DNA of 64,000 nt from positions 3,910-67,909 of the forward strand of contig UQDI01000006.1 of NCBI GenBank assembly GCA_900539725.1. The letters run 5' to 3'. Below are positions 42,223 to 50,380 of the stretch, in pieces (position 1 is the first letter of the stretch; every line of letters begins with the position of its first letter). The notes beneath the pieces were generated by a model. That model was not told the DNA's origin. It made no database searches and was given only the letters and a program-made list of their open reading frames with translations. A program made the translations under genes and the position numbers. This DNA comes from an uncultured Eubacteriales bacterium. GTDB taxonomy: Bacteria; Bacillota; Clostridia; Tissierellales; Peptoniphilaceae.

Positions 42223-44086
42223 TTATTTTAATAAAAGGCTTATAGATTTACTTAAAGCTGATATTAAAAGATCTAAACGACTTGAAAAAAACATCAGGTC
42301 AGGTTACAAGCTAGCAAAAGGCTTAATAGAAGCAGATATAGAAAAATATACTTCAAGGATAGCTGATGAGCTTGAGCTTGATCTAAATAAACTTAATAAG
42401 AAGTTATCAATAGAGGATATGAAAGTACTAGCTCAAAGCTTAGGAGTAAGTGATGACTTTTATGCAAGCTATGCTAATTTAAGCTATATGGAGGCTATAA
42501 GATTAGAGATGGCAAAGTCCATAAGAAAGCTTGCAGATGATAATGAGAGCTTAATATATGATCATTTAGCAGCAACATTTGAAAACAATTATTATACAAC
42601 TTGCTATGAGCTATATAAAACTATGGACGACTTTGCTTTTAAGAAAAAAGTAACAACTGAATATTTTGATTTTCTAGCTAAAAAGCCTTGGACTGCTGAT
42701 GGAAAAACATTTTCACAAAAGATATGGACTAATCAAGAAAGACTAATCAATGAATTGTCTCGTGAGTTTGTCGTTTCTGCAACCAGAGGAGCAAACATTA
42801 AAGAATCAGCTAAAAGATTATCTCAAAGAATGGATATTGATTATAAGAGATGCGTAAGGCTACTAAACACAGAAGACAGCTTTTTTTCTAATCAAGCAGT
42901 ACTAGAAGCTTATAAGAATACTACATCTGAACAGTATAGAATATTAGCAACATTAGATTCAAGAACATGTGATGTATGTGGATCAGTAGATTTAAAGGTA
43001 TTTAATATCAAAGATGCTAAAGCAGGCATTAACTTGCCACCTTTTCATCCTAATTGCAGGTGTACTACTACTATATACTTTGAAGATGATGAAGAAGCTG
43101 ATGAAAGAATAATGCGTGATAAAGATGGTAAGAGTGTAAAAGATGAGTTCATGAGCTATAATGAGTGGAAAAAGAAATATGTTGATAAAGTTGATAATAT
43201 TGACGAAAAAACTGTAAATGTGGGTATAAATAAAGCAGAAGAAGAAGAGGATAAAAAAGAAGAAGGTACTAAACTAAGTGATAAGAACTTAGGTAAGCTA
43301 AGCAAGGCGTTGAAAAAAGAAGATTTTAATGAGTTTGTCAATGTATTAAATAATCATGAAAATGAATCGATAAAGACCCTATATAGAAAATATGGAGACC
43401 AATTAGACAGTATAAACTATAACTCAAAAGGTAGCTATGCGCCCGATACTAATATTTTAAATATTAGCACTACAGATCAAAATTTATATCCTGATAAAAA
43501 TAAGTATGCTACGATAGCTCATGAATTTGGTCATGTTTTCGACTTTAAATCTGATATAAATCTATCTCACGATGAAGTTGAGGCTATTAGCGATATAGTT
43601 GGTAAGAGGTTAGCACCTAATAACATTTTAAGCTCGTCTGACGCATTTATTGAAGCGGCGAGAAAAGACAAAGAATCACTCTTAAAACAAGGCTTTGATG
43701 CACTTAAAAAAGCGATGATTGATGATGATGCATCAGCAGGTGTACAAGATGCTATAGATGGATTTTTTATCGGTCCATCACATAGAATAGGGTGGGGACA
43801 TGGCGAAAAATATTACAATAGAAAATATGAAAAAATAAAAGAATATTCTGAGATATTTGGCGACGATTATGAGACTAAATTATTGAATATGTATAAAGAA
43901 AAAGGCTTAGATGTCAAGAAAGAAAAAGATGTTAAGTCTTTAATTAGAGATTACGATACGGCGGTTGAGATGTGGGCAAATATTGCAAGCGCCGAGACCA
44001 CTGGCGGTAAAGAATTAGAATATGTTAAGAAATATCTACCTAATGCGCACGAAGCGTTTTTAAAGATTATAAAGGAGATAAAATAA
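42215..44086 (+). CDS. MuF-type minor head protein fused to a C-terminal HEFGH zinc-metalloprotease domain
   Basis: 623 residues; the plain SPP1 gp7/MuF protein is about 300. Residues 1-295 are the MuF part, ending in the signature LDSRTCDVCGSVDLKVF and LPPFHPNCRCTTTIYF. A charged linker (about 315-355) leads to a second domain with ATIAHEFGHVFDFKSD: HExxH at 436-440. AVEMWANIASAE near 590 would supply the downstream Glu ligand of a gluzincin. MuF proteins with exchangeable C-terminal enzyme domains are known as phage polymorphic toxins. The domain may be injected with DNA or act on competitors. The small gene behind may encode its immunity protein. Confidence 0.88.
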   Translation: MSNYFNKRLIDLLKADIKRSKRLEKNIRSGYKLAKGLIEADIEKYTSRIADELELDLNKLNKKLSIEDMKVLAQSLGVSDDFYASYANLSYMEAIRLEMAKSIRKLADDNESLIYDHLAATFENNYYTTCYELYKTMDDFAFKKKVTTEYFDFLAKKPWTADGKTFSQKIWTNQERLINELSREFVVSATRGANIKESAKRLSQRMDIDYKRCVRLLNTEDSFFSNQAVLEAYKNTTSEQYRILATLDSRTCDVCGSVDLKVFNIKDAKAGINLPPFHPNCRCTTTIYFEDDEEADERIMRDKDGKSVKDEFMSYNEWKKKYVDKVDNIDEKTVNVGINKAEEEEDKKEEGTKLSDKNLGKLSKALKKEDFNEFVNVLNNHENESIKTLYRKYGDQLDSINYNSKGSYAPDTNILNISTTDQNLYPDKNKYATIAHEFGHVFDFKSDINLSHDEVEAISDIVGKRLAPNNILSSSDAFIEAARKDKESLLKQGFDALKKAMIDDDASAGVQDAIDGFFIGPSHRIGWGHGEKYYNRKYEKIKEYSEIFGDDYETKLLNMYKEKGLDVKKEKDVKSLIRDYDTAVEMWANIASAETTGGKELEYVKKYLPNAHEAFLKIIKEIK

Positions 44087-44087
44087 A

Positions 44088-44261
44088 ATGAAAAATATAA
44101 GACAATTAGAAAAAGAATACGTTGAAAGGTTTGAAGACTTATTTCCAAATATAAGTTTAGACGAAAGAGAAGAAAGAAAAATAATACTAAAATGTCTAGA
44201 AGAAGATAAAGATGCGTACGAGCTAGGATTTTTCACGCTAGACAATAATATATTATATTAA
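44088..44261 (+). CDS. Small acidic protein, candidate immunity protein of the MuF toxin
   Basis: 57 residues from ATG 44088, one base after the MuF stop, with AAAGGAG upstream. MKNIRQLEKEYVERFEDLFP then ISLDEREERKIILKCLEEDKDAYELGFF: acidic, helical, no membrane segment. Its place right after the toxin-like domain and before a terminator suggests a cognate inhibitor; this is inference from position only. Confidence 0.6.
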   Translation: MKNIRQLEKEYVERFEDLFPNISLDEREERKIILKCLEEDKDAYELGFFTLDNNILY

Positions 44262-44276
44262 ATATTATTTAATTAA

Positions 44277-44298
44277 GGCACAGTGATGTGTCTTTTTT
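44277..44298 (+). terminator. Intrinsic terminator after the MuF cassette
   Basis: GGCACA (44277-44282) pairs with TGTGTC (44287-44292) around GTGA, followed by six T. Confidence 0.75.
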
Positions 44299-44307
44299 AT
44301 TGCTCAA

Positions 44308-44393
44308 AATCGTGAGTTAATCGTGCGAAAATGCTAAGTTGATTATCAAGAAGTGTGTATTTTACTTGAGATAATCGTGAGCTAATCGTGCGA
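44308..44393. repeat. Two 21-bp repeats built from ATCGTG(A/C)G units
   Basis: A 21-bp block at 44308-44328 recurs at 44373-44393 with one mismatch. Each block contains ATCGTGAG and ATCGTGCG 11 bases apart, so there are four units. The spacing of one helical turn suggests a protein-binding site, or a recombination scar next to the toxin cassette. Confidence 0.6.
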
Positions 44394-44416
44394 TTTTTAA
44401 TTTAATTAGTTTTATG

Positions 44417-44452
44417 AAGCAGTTGTTGACGTAATGTCGATAGCTGCTTTTT
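44417..44452 (+). terminator. Long hairpin with T tail before the scaffold gene
   Basis: AAGCAGTTGTTGAC (44417-44430) pairs over 14 positions, with three G-U pairs, with GTCGATAGCTGCTT (44436-44449); T residues follow. The structural genes downstream would need antitermination or a further promoter. Confidence 0.65.
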
Positions 44453-44505
44453 AAATATAAAAAATCGGGACAAAACCTGTAAAAAATGTGAGAGGGGTGT
44501 TTTTA

Positions 44506-45042
44506 ATGACAAGAGAATTTTTAAAAAGTTTAGGACTGAGTGATGAAGTCATTGACAAGGTCATGGCTGACTATGGCAAGAGCGTTAATCAGCTTAAAGC
44601 GGAAAATGAAGAGCTTAAAGCAAAGACTAAGAGTGTAGACGACTTAGAAAAGTCTAAGAAAGACTTAGAAGATAAGCTTGAAACAGCAAATAATGAGATT
44701 AAGGCAGCTAATGAAAAGCTTAGTGCATCTGAAAATGATTTTACAGCCTATAAAAACAATACTAGGCTAGATGCAGCGCTTAAGAAAGCAGGCTTTAAAT
44801 CATCTGATCTTGCTAAAAGATTGATTGACGTTGAAAAGCTTAAGTTTGGGGATGACAAGATAGAAGGACTTGATGAAGCTATAGCAGAGCTTAAAAAGAA
44901 CTCAGAATATCTTTTTGAAAATGAAAAAGAATCTAGCACAGAGCCAAGTGTGCCAGGTATGAAGTCTCATAAGCCAGAAATATCAACTGGTGAGACTAAG
45001 TCAGAGATGGAATCGCAAATAGATGCGATATTTAACAAATAA
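44506..45042 (+). CDS. Capsid scaffolding protein (GP20-like)
   Basis: 178 residues from ATG 44506 (GAGGGGTG upstream). TREFLKSLGLSDEVIDKVMADYGKSVNQLKAENEELKAK then a long coiled coil, RLDAALKKAGFKSSDLAKRLIDVEKL and EGLDEAIAELKKNSEYLF: the pattern of Firmicutes phage minor structural protein GP20, the scaffold preceding the capsid gene. Confidence 0.9.
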   Translation: MTREFLKSLGLSDEVIDKVMADYGKSVNQLKAENEELKAKTKSVDDLEKSKKDLEDKLETANNEIKAANEKLSASENDFTAYKNNTRLDAALKKAGFKSSDLAKRLIDVEKLKFGDDKIEGLDEAIAELKKNSEYLFENEKESSTEPSVPGMKSHKPEISTGETKSEMESQIDAIFNK

Positions 45043-45056
45043 GGGGGAATTAGAAA

Positions 45057-45974
45057 ATGGCAATTAACAAAATTGAGTATGGTCAAATCATGCAAAAGAG
45101 ACTAGACCAAAACGCTGTTATAAAATCAGTGTCAGGTTGGATGGAGGCAAACGCTGGTGAAGTAATATACACAGGCGGAAATGAAATTAAGATACCTACT
45201 ATGTCTACATCTGGACTAGCTGACTATGACAGAGATAAGGGCTATGTACAAGGTGGAATTACAGTAAGCTATGAAACTTACAAAATGACACAAGACAGAG
45301 GTCGTACTTTTAATATCGATGCTATGGATGAAGATGATTCAAACTTTGTGGCAACAGCTACAAATGCTATCAAAGTTTTTCAAGATAATCATGTAATACC
45401 AGAAGTAGATAGTTACAGATATTCTTCAATAGCAGCTGCTGCTGAAGAAGCTGGTCAAAAAGAAGCAATAGCTTTAACATCTGCTAATGTGCTTAGCAAG
45501 CTATTAGAACATATTAGAACTATACAAGATATGATAGGTTATGAAAAAGAACTTGTCATCACTATATCAGGTGCAGCTTGGGGTTTACTAAACGAAAATG
45601 AAAAGATGAGCAAATTTATAATGCCTCAAGATTTTAAAAAGGGTGAAATAAATACAAGGATCTATACTATTGATAACAATAAGATCATTGCATGCCCTCA
45701 AACTAGATTTATGACTAAGTACAAACAAAATGATGGTGTAACAACAGGCCAAGAAGAAGGCGGCTTAGTACCAACTGAGGATGCTAAGAAGATACAATGG
45801 ATCATTACTCCAAAAACTGTACCATTGGCTGTTTCAAAGACTGATAAAATGAGAATCTTTACACCTGATGAAAATCAACAAGCAAATGCTTATAAGGTTG
45901 ACTACAGAATTTATCACGATCTATGGGTTAAGAAGAATGATACTAAGTCAATATTCTTATGTACTGAAGCTTAG
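45057..45974 (+). CDS. Major capsid protein
   Basis: 305 residues, AGGGGG-type site upstream. AINKIEYGQIMQKRLDQNAVIKSVSGWMEANAGEVIYTGGNEIKIPTMSTSGLADYDRDKGY, in position 2-63, and QDRGRTFNIDAMDEDDSN are typical of a clostridial capsid family with HK97 fold. No N-terminal protease-cleaved extension is obvious. It is preceded by the scaffold and followed by connectors. Confidence 0.92.
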   Translation: MAINKIEYGQIMQKRLDQNAVIKSVSGWMEANAGEVIYTGGNEIKIPTMSTSGLADYDRDKGYVQGGITVSYETYKMTQDRGRTFNIDAMDEDDSNFVATATNAIKVFQDNHVIPEVDSYRYSSIAAAAEEAGQKEAIALTSANVLSKLLEHIRTIQDMIGYEKELVITISGAAWGLLNENEKMSKFIMPQDFKKGEINTRIYTIDNNKIIACPQTRFMTKYKQNDGVTTGQEEGGLVPTEDAKKIQWIITPKTVPLAVSKTDKMRIFTPDENQQANAYKVDYRIYHDLWVKKNDTKSIFLCTEA

Positions 45975-45985
45975 GAGGTAATTTT

Positions 45986-46204
45986 ATGATATTAGTAAAA
46001 GGCAATATAGTTAAAGAGACTAACGATGAAACAAAAATCAATAGACTTAAAGAACTAGGCTATGAAGTAGTAGAAGAAAAGAAAGAAGCAGCTGACAAAA
46101 AGGCTGACAAAGAAGCAGCTGACAAAAAGGCTGACAAAGTAGATGCTGAGCCTGTAAAAGACAAGGCAGCTGACAAAGCAGATAATAAAACTAAAGGCAA
46201 ATAA
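45986..46204 (+). CDS. Small head-associated protein with Ala-Asp-Lys repeats
   Basis: 72 residues. An N-terminal domain MILVKGNIVKETNDETKINRLKELGYEVVEE is followed by a repetitive tail of KEAADKKADK units. Proteins with such a head and variable tail often follow the capsid gene in clostridial phages. It may decorate or stabilise the capsid; function unproven. Confidence 0.7.
   Translation: MILVKGNIVKETNDETKINRLKELGYEVVEEKKEAADKKADKEAADKKADKVDAEPVKDKAADKADNKTKGK
46085..46138. repeat. 27-bp perfect tandem duplication in the small head gene
   Basis: Two identical 27-bp units (46085-46111 and 46112-46138) encode EAADKKADK twice. The unit length is a multiple of three, so the repeat number can vary without breaking the frame. 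Confidence 0.85.
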
Positions 46205-46214
46205 GGTTTAAATC

Positions 46215-46649
46215 ATGTTTGACGATATTATAAATGCAGTTGAACATAATTTGCTTGAAAATGCTTTTAATAAGCTAAACAAAAGACTAAAAAGCTATGG
46301 ATATGATAAAGCCACTGATGAAGACATAGAGTTTGCCTTAATGTCTACCCGTGAATATATCCTTAATTATTGCAATATTGAGGCTATACCAAATGATCTA
46401 GCCTATACATTTATAAACTTAAGCACGGCTTACTATCTTATAAGCAATGTGATGTGTGATTATATCAAGCTTGATGAATCCTTAAGTTTTAATGATAGGC
46501 TAGGGTCAATTACAGAGGGCGATGTAAGTGTTACTTTTAATGACGATAAAGCAAAGGCTGAAGCTTATGAAACTCTTAAAAACTTAATTGCATCTTTATC
46601 TAGTGGCTACATGTCTTACTTGTTAAAGCATAGGAGATTAGCATGGTAG
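46215..46649 (+). CDS. Head-tail connector (gp6/gp15-like)
   Basis: 144 residues, all-helical: DEDIEFALMSTREYILNYCNIEAIPNDLAYTFINLSTAYYLI is the typical connector motif with an acidic SITEGDVSVTF loop. Probable ring under the portal. Overlaps the next gene by 7 bases. Confidence 0.8.
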   Translation: MFDDIINAVEHNLLENAFNKLNKRLKSYGYDKATDEDIEFALMSTREYILNYCNIEAIPNDLAYTFINLSTAYYLISNVMCDYIKLDESLSFNDRLGSITEGDVSVTFNDDKAKAEAYETLKNLIASLSSGYMSYLLKHRRLAW

Positions 46650-47008
46650 GATTAGATATATTTAAAAGTATTAAAGATCATGCTCAGTCGCTTATGAAGC
46701 ATAAAGGATATGTTTATAAACCTATAGAATCAAGTGATGCTAATGGCTTAACAGTTGTAAACTATGAAAAAGTAAGTACATTTAATTGCAGATTGAGTTT
46801 TAAGTCGTCTAGCTACAGTTTAGATGACTTAAATGCTCTTAGCAGTTCAGAAATGGTGCTTTTTACACCTAGTGAGCTAAACTTAGATGAGGGCGCTTTG
46901 GTAATGGTAAGTCAATGCGGCCTTGATTACTACTTGCAAGTTTCTAAGGGTAAAGCCTATGAAAGTCATAAGGAATATGAAGTTAAGGAAGTGGGCAAAT
47001 GGCTGTAA
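46643..47008 (+). CDS. Putative head-tail joining/stopper protein
   Basis: 121 residues, beta-rich (FNCRLSFKSSSYSLDDLNALSSSEMVLFTPSEL, in position 45-77, and LVMVSQCGLDYYLQVSKGKAYESHKEYEVKEVG). The order connector, this gene, gp10-like matches the position of the head-completion stopper. Sequence alone is not diagnostic. Confidence 0.7.
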   Translation: MVGLDIFKSIKDHAQSLMKHKGYVYKPIESSDANGLTVVNYEKVSTFNCRLSFKSSSYSLDDLNALSSSEMVLFTPSELNLDEGALVMVSQCGLDYYLQVSKGKAYESHKEYEVKEVGKWL

Positions 47009-47406
47009 AGGTAGACTTATCATCTCTTAAAGGCTTAAAAGAAGCACTAGAAAGAAGCACATCAACTCGTGATGAACTTATATCTTATGCTTTACATGAT
47101 ATAGCTGAAGAGGCTATTAAAAATGCTAAAGAAATTACACCAGTTGACACAGGATTGTTGAGAAGAAGTTATTTTTCCAACTACACTAGAGACATAGATG
47201 GCTCTTATGTGTGTGAAGTATATAACAACGTAGCTTATGCACGCTTTGTCGAAAATGGTCACAGAATAGTGTCAAGTGATGGCACTACCATAGGCTTTGT
47301 AGATGGCAAATTTATGCTTAAAACTGCAGAGGCAAACGTAGAAAGAAGAGTAGATGACATTATAAAAAGAGCTACTAATAAGTATTTAAAAGGACTGATT
47401 AAATGA
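46999..47406 (+). CDS. HK97 gp10-like head-tail component
   Basis: 135 residues. EEAIKNAKEITPVDTGLLRRSYFSN followed by VYNNVAYARFVENGHRIV is the hallmark of the HK97 gp10 family (PVDTG.L..S ... YA..VE.GH). Overlaps both neighbours by a few bases. Confidence 0.92.
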   Translation: MAVKVDLSSLKGLKEALERSTSTRDELISYALHDIAEEAIKNAKEITPVDTGLLRRSYFSNYTRDIDGSYVCEVYNNVAYARFVENGHRIVSSDGTTIGFVDGKFMLKTAEANVERRVDDIIKRATNKYLKGLIK

Positions 47407-47879
47407 TTGATGACAAAATAATAAAAAATGTAATTGCATCGCTTAAAGAAAGATTTAAGGGTGCTTATTTTTATGAATCAAGCGTAAAACAAGGGATTAA
47501 AACACCTTGTTTTTTTATTAGAATAATTAACTCTAATATCAAAAGAGAACTTGAAGAAAGATTTTATGTCAATCACGATCTAGCTATTACTTATCTACCA
47601 AAGAAGGCTCTTTTTAGTAAAAACTATGAAGAAGATACTCAAATGATCAAAACAGATATGCTCTTTGCGCTTGAGGAATTAAAAACTGATAGTGGCTATC
47701 TTTATGCTAAAAATTTATCCATAGAGACTAACTATGATGACTTTGGAGCTTTTTTTACAGCACATGCTACTTATGAATGCGCTTATAGAAAAGATAAAGA
47801 TAAATATTACATGCTTAAGCTTAAAGAGATTGGAAAGGTAGGATCAAATGGCAAAGAAAACAACAGAAGAAAATATTGA
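47403..47879 (+). CDS. Tail terminator-like protein (DUF6838-like)
   Basis: 158 residues. GAYFYESSVKQGIKTPCFFIRIINSNIKRELEERFYVNHDLAITYLP and a C-terminal ANATYECAYR-like strand (read as AHATYECAYRKD) match the clostridial tail-completion family found just before sheath genes. Its end overlaps the next small gene. Confidence 0.8.
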   Translation: MIDDKIIKNVIASLKERFKGAYFYESSVKQGIKTPCFFIRIINSNIKRELEERFYVNHDLAITYLPKKALFSKNYEEDTQMIKTDMLFALEELKTDSGYLYAKNLSIETNYDDFGAFFTAHATYECAYRKDKDKYYMLKLKEIGKVGSNGKENNRRKY

Positions 47880-48027
47880 AAGATACTCTAAAGAGGACTT
47901 TTTAAAGTCAAAATCACATGATTATTCTTTAGAAGTATTAGATGTGATCTTAGATGAGAATACTAAGTACTCAAAAGAAGAGGTTGCATCGATGTATAAG
48001 AAATTTATTGAAAGGGAGGTTAGATAA
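47848..48027 (+). CDS. Small acidic phage protein preceding the sheath gene
   Basis: 59 residues from ATG 47848 (AGGTAGGA upstream), overlapping the previous gene by 32 bases. KKTTEENIERYSKEDFLKSKSHDYSLEVLDVILDENTKYSKEEVASMYKKFIEREVR, in position 3-59; the YSKEEV and FLKS pattern is common in small proteins at this place in Firmicutes myophages. Function unknown. Confidence 0.75.
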   Translation: MAKKTTEENIERYSKEDFLKSKSHDYSLEVLDVILDENTKYSKEEVASMYKKFIEREVR

Positions 48028-48029
48028 TT

Positions 48030-49340
48030 ATGCTTGGAGGCGGTAATTTTTTAGTGCAAAACAAAATATTGCCAGGTACTTACATCAACTTTGTGTCGGT
48101 AAGAAAGCCTAGCAACATCTTTGGAGAAAGAGGATATGTAAGCTTTGCAGCTAAACTTGGATGGGGTAAAGAAGTGATTACTTTATCGAAAGAAGAGCTT
48201 GAAAAAGATTCTCTAAAGTTATTAGGTTGCACTTTTGATGATCCAGCTATAAGACCTATAAGAGAAGTACTTGCTAATGCAAAGACCTTATATCTAGGCA
48301 GGCTTGATAATGACGGACAAAAAGCAAAAGCAACAGCTGCAGGATTAACATTTACAGCTAAATATAATGGCAGCAAGGGCAATAACATCAAGATTGTGTT
48401 GAAAAAAGATATTGACAATGAAGACAAGGTAGTAATGGATCTATACTTCATGGGCAAAAAAGTTGGTTCTCAATCTGTAAAAAATACAGAAGCTTTTGCA
48501 TCTAATGACTATGTAGACATAACAGGAACACCTGATTATAAAACAATATCTGGTGAAGCAATAGATCTTACAGGTGGTAGTGATAGCGAAGTAACTGTTA
48601 ATGATTACAGCAAATACTTAACAGCTATTGAAGGCTACTACTTTAACACTATTGGCTATGCTGGAGAAGATGATGACATTAAAAATCTATTTGTAAGCTT
48701 TGTAAAGAGATTAAGAGATGAGGTTGGCAAGAAATGTCAAGTTGTCTTATACAAAAAGCCAGCAAACTATGAAGGTGTTATCAATGTAGGAAGCACAGCT
48801 TTAGGAAATGACAAAGGCGGCTTTGTATATTATGCACTAGGCGCATCTGCAGGCTGTGATGTCAATAAAGGCTTAGACAACAGCTTATATCTAGGTGAAT
48901 ATAACTTAGCTGACAAGTTAGCAAGTAGAGATCTAGAAAAAGCAATTACAAAGGGTGAGTTTATCTTACACAGAGATAATGACGACATAAGAGTGCTTGA
49001 AGATATTAACAGCTTTACTGAATTTACTAAAGATAAAGACAATAACTTTGCGCAAAATCAAGTTGTAAGAGTTTTAGATCAAATAGCTATGGATGTAGCT
49101 AAGATTTTCAACTCTTTATATGTAGGTAAAGTACAAAACAATGAAGATGGCCGTGTTGCACTATGGGCTGATATTACTAATCATGCTAAAAAGCTAGAAA
49201 AGCTTGGAGCAATTGAGGACTTTGTGCCTGAAGATGTTGATGTAAAGCCTGGTGAAGATAAAGATACTGTAGAAGTAAGCTACTTAGTAAAGCCAGTAAT
49301 GGTAATGAGAAAGCTTTACATGATTGTAAGAGTTATTTAA
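48030..49340 (+). CDS. Contractile tail sheath protein (XkdK-like)
   Basis: 436 residues. LPGTYINFVSVRKPSNIFGERGYVSFAAKLGWG at the start, ITLSKEELEKDSLKLLGC, GGSDSEVTVNDYSKYLTAIEGYYFNTIG, VLEDINSFTEFTKDKDNNFAQNQVVRVLDQIAMDVAKIFN and a C-terminal VKPVMVMRKLYMIVRV strand. This is the PBSX XkdK family and shows that the tail is contractile. Confidence 0.95.
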   Translation: MLGGGNFLVQNKILPGTYINFVSVRKPSNIFGERGYVSFAAKLGWGKEVITLSKEELEKDSLKLLGCTFDDPAIRPIREVLANAKTLYLGRLDNDGQKAKATAAGLTFTAKYNGSKGNNIKIVLKKDIDNEDKVVMDLYFMGKKVGSQSVKNTEAFASNDYVDITGTPDYKTISGEAIDLTGGSDSEVTVNDYSKYLTAIEGYYFNTIGYAGEDDDIKNLFVSFVKRLRDEVGKKCQVVLYKKPANYEGVINVGSTALGNDKGGFVYYALGASAGCDVNKGLDNSLYLGEYNLADKLASRDLEKAITKGEFILHRDNDDIRVLEDINSFTEFTKDKDNNFAQNQVVRVLDQIAMDVAKIFNSLYVGKVQNNEDGRVALWADITNHAKKLEKLGAIEDFVPEDVDVKPGEDKDTVEVSYLVKPVMVMRKLYMIVRVI

Positions 49341-49353
49341 AGGGGGTTAATTT

Positions 49354-49833
49354 ATGCCTAATCAAAATATAATGCCAGCTTATGAGGTCATCGATGGCCG
49401 TCATGCCAAAGCTTATGCAACTATTAAAGGTAAAAGATACCTTTTGTTTCAATTAAAGAATTTTGAGACAAAAACTGAAAAGAATAACATTGAGATACAA
49501 AGGCTAGGAACTACAGTTGCTGGCAACTTAACAAGTGGCATTAAGCTATCTTGGGAAGCTGAAATGTACTACAATACTGACATCTTTAGAGCACTTGCTC
49601 TAGAGTATATCAAAACAGGCAAAGAAACATACTTTGACTTGCAAGTAACTAATGATGATCCTAACAGCAGTGCTGGTAGACATACAGTTATACTTAGATC
49701 TTGCAAGCTTGGTAATATCTCAATGGCTATGGTTAATGTAGACAATCAAGCACTAACAGAAAAGGTAGATGGAACATGTGAAGATATTGATGCTCCAGAA
49801 CTTTTCAAAGTACTAGAAGGGATGAATGAATAA
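49354..49833 (+). CDS. Tail tube protein (XkdM-like)
   Basis: 159 residues behind AAAGGGGG. INGRHAKAYATIKGKRYLL-like start (read as IDGRHAKAYATIKGKRYLL), LKNFETKTEKNNIEIQRLG, LSWEAEMYYNTDIFRALAL and TVILRSCKLGNISMAMVNVDNQALTEKVDGTCEDIDAPELF, typical of XkdM tubes. Overlaps the chaperone gene by one base. Confidence 0.93.
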   Translation: MPNQNIMPAYEVIDGRHAKAYATIKGKRYLLFQLKNFETKTEKNNIEIQRLGTTVAGNLTSGIKLSWEAEMYYNTDIFRALALEYIKTGKETYFDLQVTNDDPNSSAGRHTVILRSCKLGNISMAMVNVDNQALTEKVDGTCEDIDAPELFKVLEGMNE

Positions 49834-50225
49834 TGAGTAGATTAAGTAGCTTTTTAAAAGCAAATGTAGGAGAAGTTGAAAGTACTAAAGATGTTACAAT
49901 CTCTGAAAGATTTTCAGAGCCTTGTAAGATTAAATTATTAACACCAAAAGAGTTTAGCAAAGTGCAAGATGCATCAGCTAAGATTGTTGGTAGAAAGCCT
50001 GTATTTAGTTCGACTACTTACAACTTTGAGCTTATAAAGGCAGCTTTAGTAGAGCCTGATTTAAGTAATAGTGAACTACAAGATTCATACGGAGCTATGG
50101 GTGAAGATGAACTTATAAATCTTATGTTTACAGGTGTTGAGTTTAATACATTGTTACTTGAAATAAATAACTTTAATGGCTTAAAAAAGACTGATGAAGA
50201 AAGAGTTGAAGAAGCAAAAAACTAA
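49833..50225 (+). CDS. Tail assembly chaperone, short form (XkdN/gpG-like)
   Basis: 130 residues. SSFLKANVGEVESTKDVTISERFSEPCKIKLLTPKEFSKVQD is the XkdN pattern. The gene ends GCA AAA AAC TAA, in which A AAA AAC is a canonical -1 slippery heptamer directly before the stop. A fraction of ribosomes should continue in the -1 frame and make the longer GT-type protein listed separately. It guides tube polymerisation around the tape measure. Confidence 0.92.
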   Translation: MSRLSSFLKANVGEVESTKDVTISERFSEPCKIKLLTPKEFSKVQDASAKIVGRKPVFSSTTYNFELIKAALVEPDLSNSELQDSYGAMGEDELINLMFTGVEFNTLLLEINNFNGLKKTDEERVEEAKN

Positions 50226-50380
50226 TTAAGACGGACGGAGATTTTTCCTTAGCATACCACTTGTTTGTGTTCACGAAGGGCGTAATTAGCCCTCGTGACA
50301 TAGTAGATATGTCTAAGGATGAGAAAGCTCTTTATTGGGCAATGCTGTCAAATTATGCTAAGGAGGTTAAAAACAAATGA
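49833..50380 (+). CDS. Tail assembly chaperone, -1 frameshift product (gpGT-like)
   Basis: Slippage at A AAA AAC (50216-50222) joins the 130 codons above to 52 codons in the -1 frame (50222-50377), giving about 182 residues. The extension reads LIKTDGDFSLAYHLFVFTKG, then VISPRDIVDMSKDEKALYWAMLSNYAKEVKNK, which looks like a genuine T domain (the MSKDEKALYWAM motif is common before tape-measure genes). The extension has no good start of its own. It ends in an ATGA overlap with the tape-measure gene. Confidence 0.88.
50216..50222 (+). promoter_or_regulatory. Programmed -1 ribosomal frameshift site
   Basis: A AAA AAC in the correct phase, immediately before the zero-frame TAA at 50223. Confidence 0.88.
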
